Assembly (NCBI GenBank): GCA_030527765.1
Contig: JAUNAE010000192.1
Span: 1-7,236, forward strand
Origin: Eubacteriales bacterium
GTDB lineage: Bacteria > Bacillota_A > Clostridia > Lachnospirales > Lachnospiraceae
DNA length: 7,236 nt
Direction of reading: 5' to 3'
The position numbers and the translations under genes are program-made. Each line of letters starts with the position of its first letter. The stretch's first letter is position 1. Of the stretch, positions 6,371-7,236 are shown one piece after another. The notes below the pieces were generated by a model that was given only the letters and a program-made list of their open reading frames with translations, was not told the origin of the DNA and searched no databases.

Positions 6371-6406
6371 CACTTTTTCCCTTTACCACTCAAAAGTATG
6401 ACTTCT

Positions 6407-6435
6407 ATTTTAGAAAATTCTGAAGCTTTTTTCAA
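6407..6435 (-). promoter_or_regulatory. Predicted sigma-A promoter for lysC
   Basis: Minus-strand TTGAAA (6430-6435) and TAAAAT (6407-6412) are both five-of-six matches with a 17-bp spacer. Transcription should begin near 6400, giving a leader of about 42 bases. The rest of the 121-bp gap between trmO and lysC is AT-rich and has no convincing terminator hairpin for trmO. Confidence 0.7.
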
Positions 6436-6479
6436 GTATTTCTTTCATTCCTGAAAAAAAACGTGAGTTTGAACAAGCA

Positions 6480-7175
6480 TCAGGATTCCCTTCCCTTATA
6501 TTTCGTCACATCGCAGACAATGAGCACCTGCTCTTCTACCCGAAAATGAATATCCTGCTCTCCGTACGGCATTCCGTAAATACGGTTGGGATCTTTCTGG
6601 TAACGCGGACGGGGATCATCCTCTAACACCGCAATCAGGGGATCTCTTTTTTCTTCCGGAATCTTCGCAAGAAGATCTTCCGGAAATTCCACCTGAAGTT
6701 TTTCAAACTTCACAAAATCCGTGAATCCTCCGGAAGCTTCCGGATGACTGTCCATAGGAATATAGGGCTTCACATCATAAATTGGCGTTCCGTTCATGAG
6801 ATCCGCCCCTTCAATCAGAAGAACTTTCCCCTTTCCCGGAACCTCTTCCATCCCAAGAAGGCGTACGCTGGAAAGCCCGATCGGATTCGGACGGAATGGT
6901 GATCTGGTAGCAAACACACCTTTTCGCTTGTTCCCTCCCAGTCTCGGCGGCCGCACAGTCGGAGACCACTGATCTCTGACTGCTTCCGAAAACTGCCAGA
7001 TCAGCCAGATATGAGTAAAATCTTCCAGACCTCTTAAGGCATCAGGATTTCTGTACTCCGGTTCAAATACTATTCTTGCCGGAAGATTTTTGATCCAGCC
7101 GCTCTGATGAGGAATGCCAAACTTGCTTGAGAAGTCATTTTCAATATGAGCAATTACTTTCATCTGATGTTCCAT
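6480..7175 (-). CDS. trmO: tRNA (N6-threonylcarbamoyladenosine37-N6)-methyltransferase
   Basis: Cytoplasmic SAM-dependent enzyme that methylates t6A at position 37 of threonine tRNAs to m6t6A, a small aid to ACY decoding; the family was formerly called YaeB/TsaA or VirR-like. The 231-residue length matches E. coli TrmO (about 235). The family signatures are intact: RPPRLGGNKRKGVFATRSPF starting at 75 and continuing into RPNPIGLS, DLMNGTPIYDVKPYIP at 125-140, and DPRPRY at 187-192 in the C-terminal part. The ATG at 7173-7175 is supported by GGAGGTGA (7182-7189) at an ideal six-base gap; a second ATG four codons in is less well placed. The ribosome binding site touches the T-run of a terminator hairpin from an upstream gene, leaving no room for a promoter between them. 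No enzymatic link to lysC downstream is apparent. Assignment is secure from motifs and length. Confidence 0.94.
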   Translation of the reverse strand: MEHQMKVIAHIENDFSSKFGIPHQSGWIKNLPARIVFEPEYRNPDALRGLEDFTHIWLIWQFSEAVRDQWSPTVRPPRLGGNKRKGVFATRSPFRPNPIGLSSVRLLGMEEVPGKGKVLLIEGADLMNGTPIYDVKPYIPMDSHPEASGGFTDFVKFEKLQVEFPEDLLAKIPEEKRDPLIAVLEDDPRPRYQKDPNRIYGMPYGEQDIHFRVEEQVLIVCDVTKYKGRES

Positions 7176-7189
7176 TATTGTTCACCTCC

Positions 7190-7231
7190 AAAAAAGTGTG
7201 CGTTCTGTAAGAGTATTACAGAGCGCACACT
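7190..7231 (-). terminator. Rho-independent terminator directly upstream of trmO
   Basis: On the minus strand AGTGTGCG (7224-7231) pairs with CGCACACT (7195-7202), then after a C/A mismatch TCTGTAA pairs with TTACAGA around a 5-base loop, followed by six T (7190-7195). Stem and T-run make a classical terminator for transcripts entering from beyond position 7236. The T-run is immediately followed by the trmO ribosome binding site, so trmO must depend on read-through, on a promoter further upstream, or on one hidden inside the hairpin. Confidence 0.85.
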
Positions 7232-7236
7232 ACATC

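Noticed and set aside
5288..6454. Long open frame (388 codons) on the plus strand antisense to lysC
   Set aside because: It lies opposite a fully conserved aspartate kinase, has no recognisable domain and a Cys/Ile-rich random composition; it is the usual antisense shadow of a coding strand.
6359..6479. Lysine riboswitch or other leader control upstream of lysC
   Set aside because: The leader from the predicted start is about 42 bases and the whole gap is 121 bp, shorter than a lysine riboswitch, with no matching stems.
6450..6479. Terminator after trmO
   Set aside because: There is a run of eight T on the minus strand, but the only stem before it is a 4-bp AAAC/GTTT pairing, too weak to call.

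Overview
The window looks like a piece of chromosome from a Gram-positive anaerobe of the class Clostridia, most likely a gut Lachnospiraceae. This is an inference from mid-range GC, strong AGGAGG-type ribosome binding sites, sigma-A-like promoters (TTGACA/TATAAT), the MEP isoprenoid pathway gene ispF next to cysS, and a secreted serine hydrolase carrying aromatic cell-wall-type repeats. All six genes lie on the minus strand, so transcription runs from high to low coordinates. I see no rRNA, tRNA, CRISPR array, insertion sequence or phage gene.

In the direction of transcription the layout is: (1) a Rho-independent terminator of a gene outside the window (7190-7231), abutting the ribosome binding site of trmO (tRNA t6A methyltransferase, 6480-7175); (2) a 121-bp gap with a good sigma-A promoter, then lysC (aspartate kinase, 5039-6358); (3) an 84-90 bp gap with a long hairpin and a promoter-like pair overlapping the lysC stop, then a large RecB-like nuclease / XPD-DinG-like helicase fusion (2603-4948); (4) a 185-bp gap with short direct repeats, a strong promoter and a leader hairpin, then a secreted SxxK serine hydrolase (960-2417); (5) a gap of about 158 bp with a promoter, then ispF (310-801) and, 63 bp on, the first 82 codons of cysS (1-246, cut by the window edge).

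The genes do not form one pathway. ispF and cysS are probably one transcription unit, as expected from their frequent neighbourhood in Firmicutes. The others appear to be mostly single-gene units: translation fidelity (trmO, cysS), amino-acid synthesis (lysC), DNA repair or processing (nuclease-helicase), isoprenoid synthesis (ispF) and the cell surface (serine hydrolase). In four of the five complete genes the longest open frame overshoots the likely start; ribosome binding sites and promoter positions support shorter proteins, and these are the coordinates given.

I found no convincing evidence of a new multi-gene system. The items most worth a second look are the nuclease-helicase fusion, the hairpins sitting directly in front of two ribosome binding sites, and the serine hydrolase that keeps the SxxK, SDN and KSG motifs but lacks a recognisable class A deacylation glutamate.
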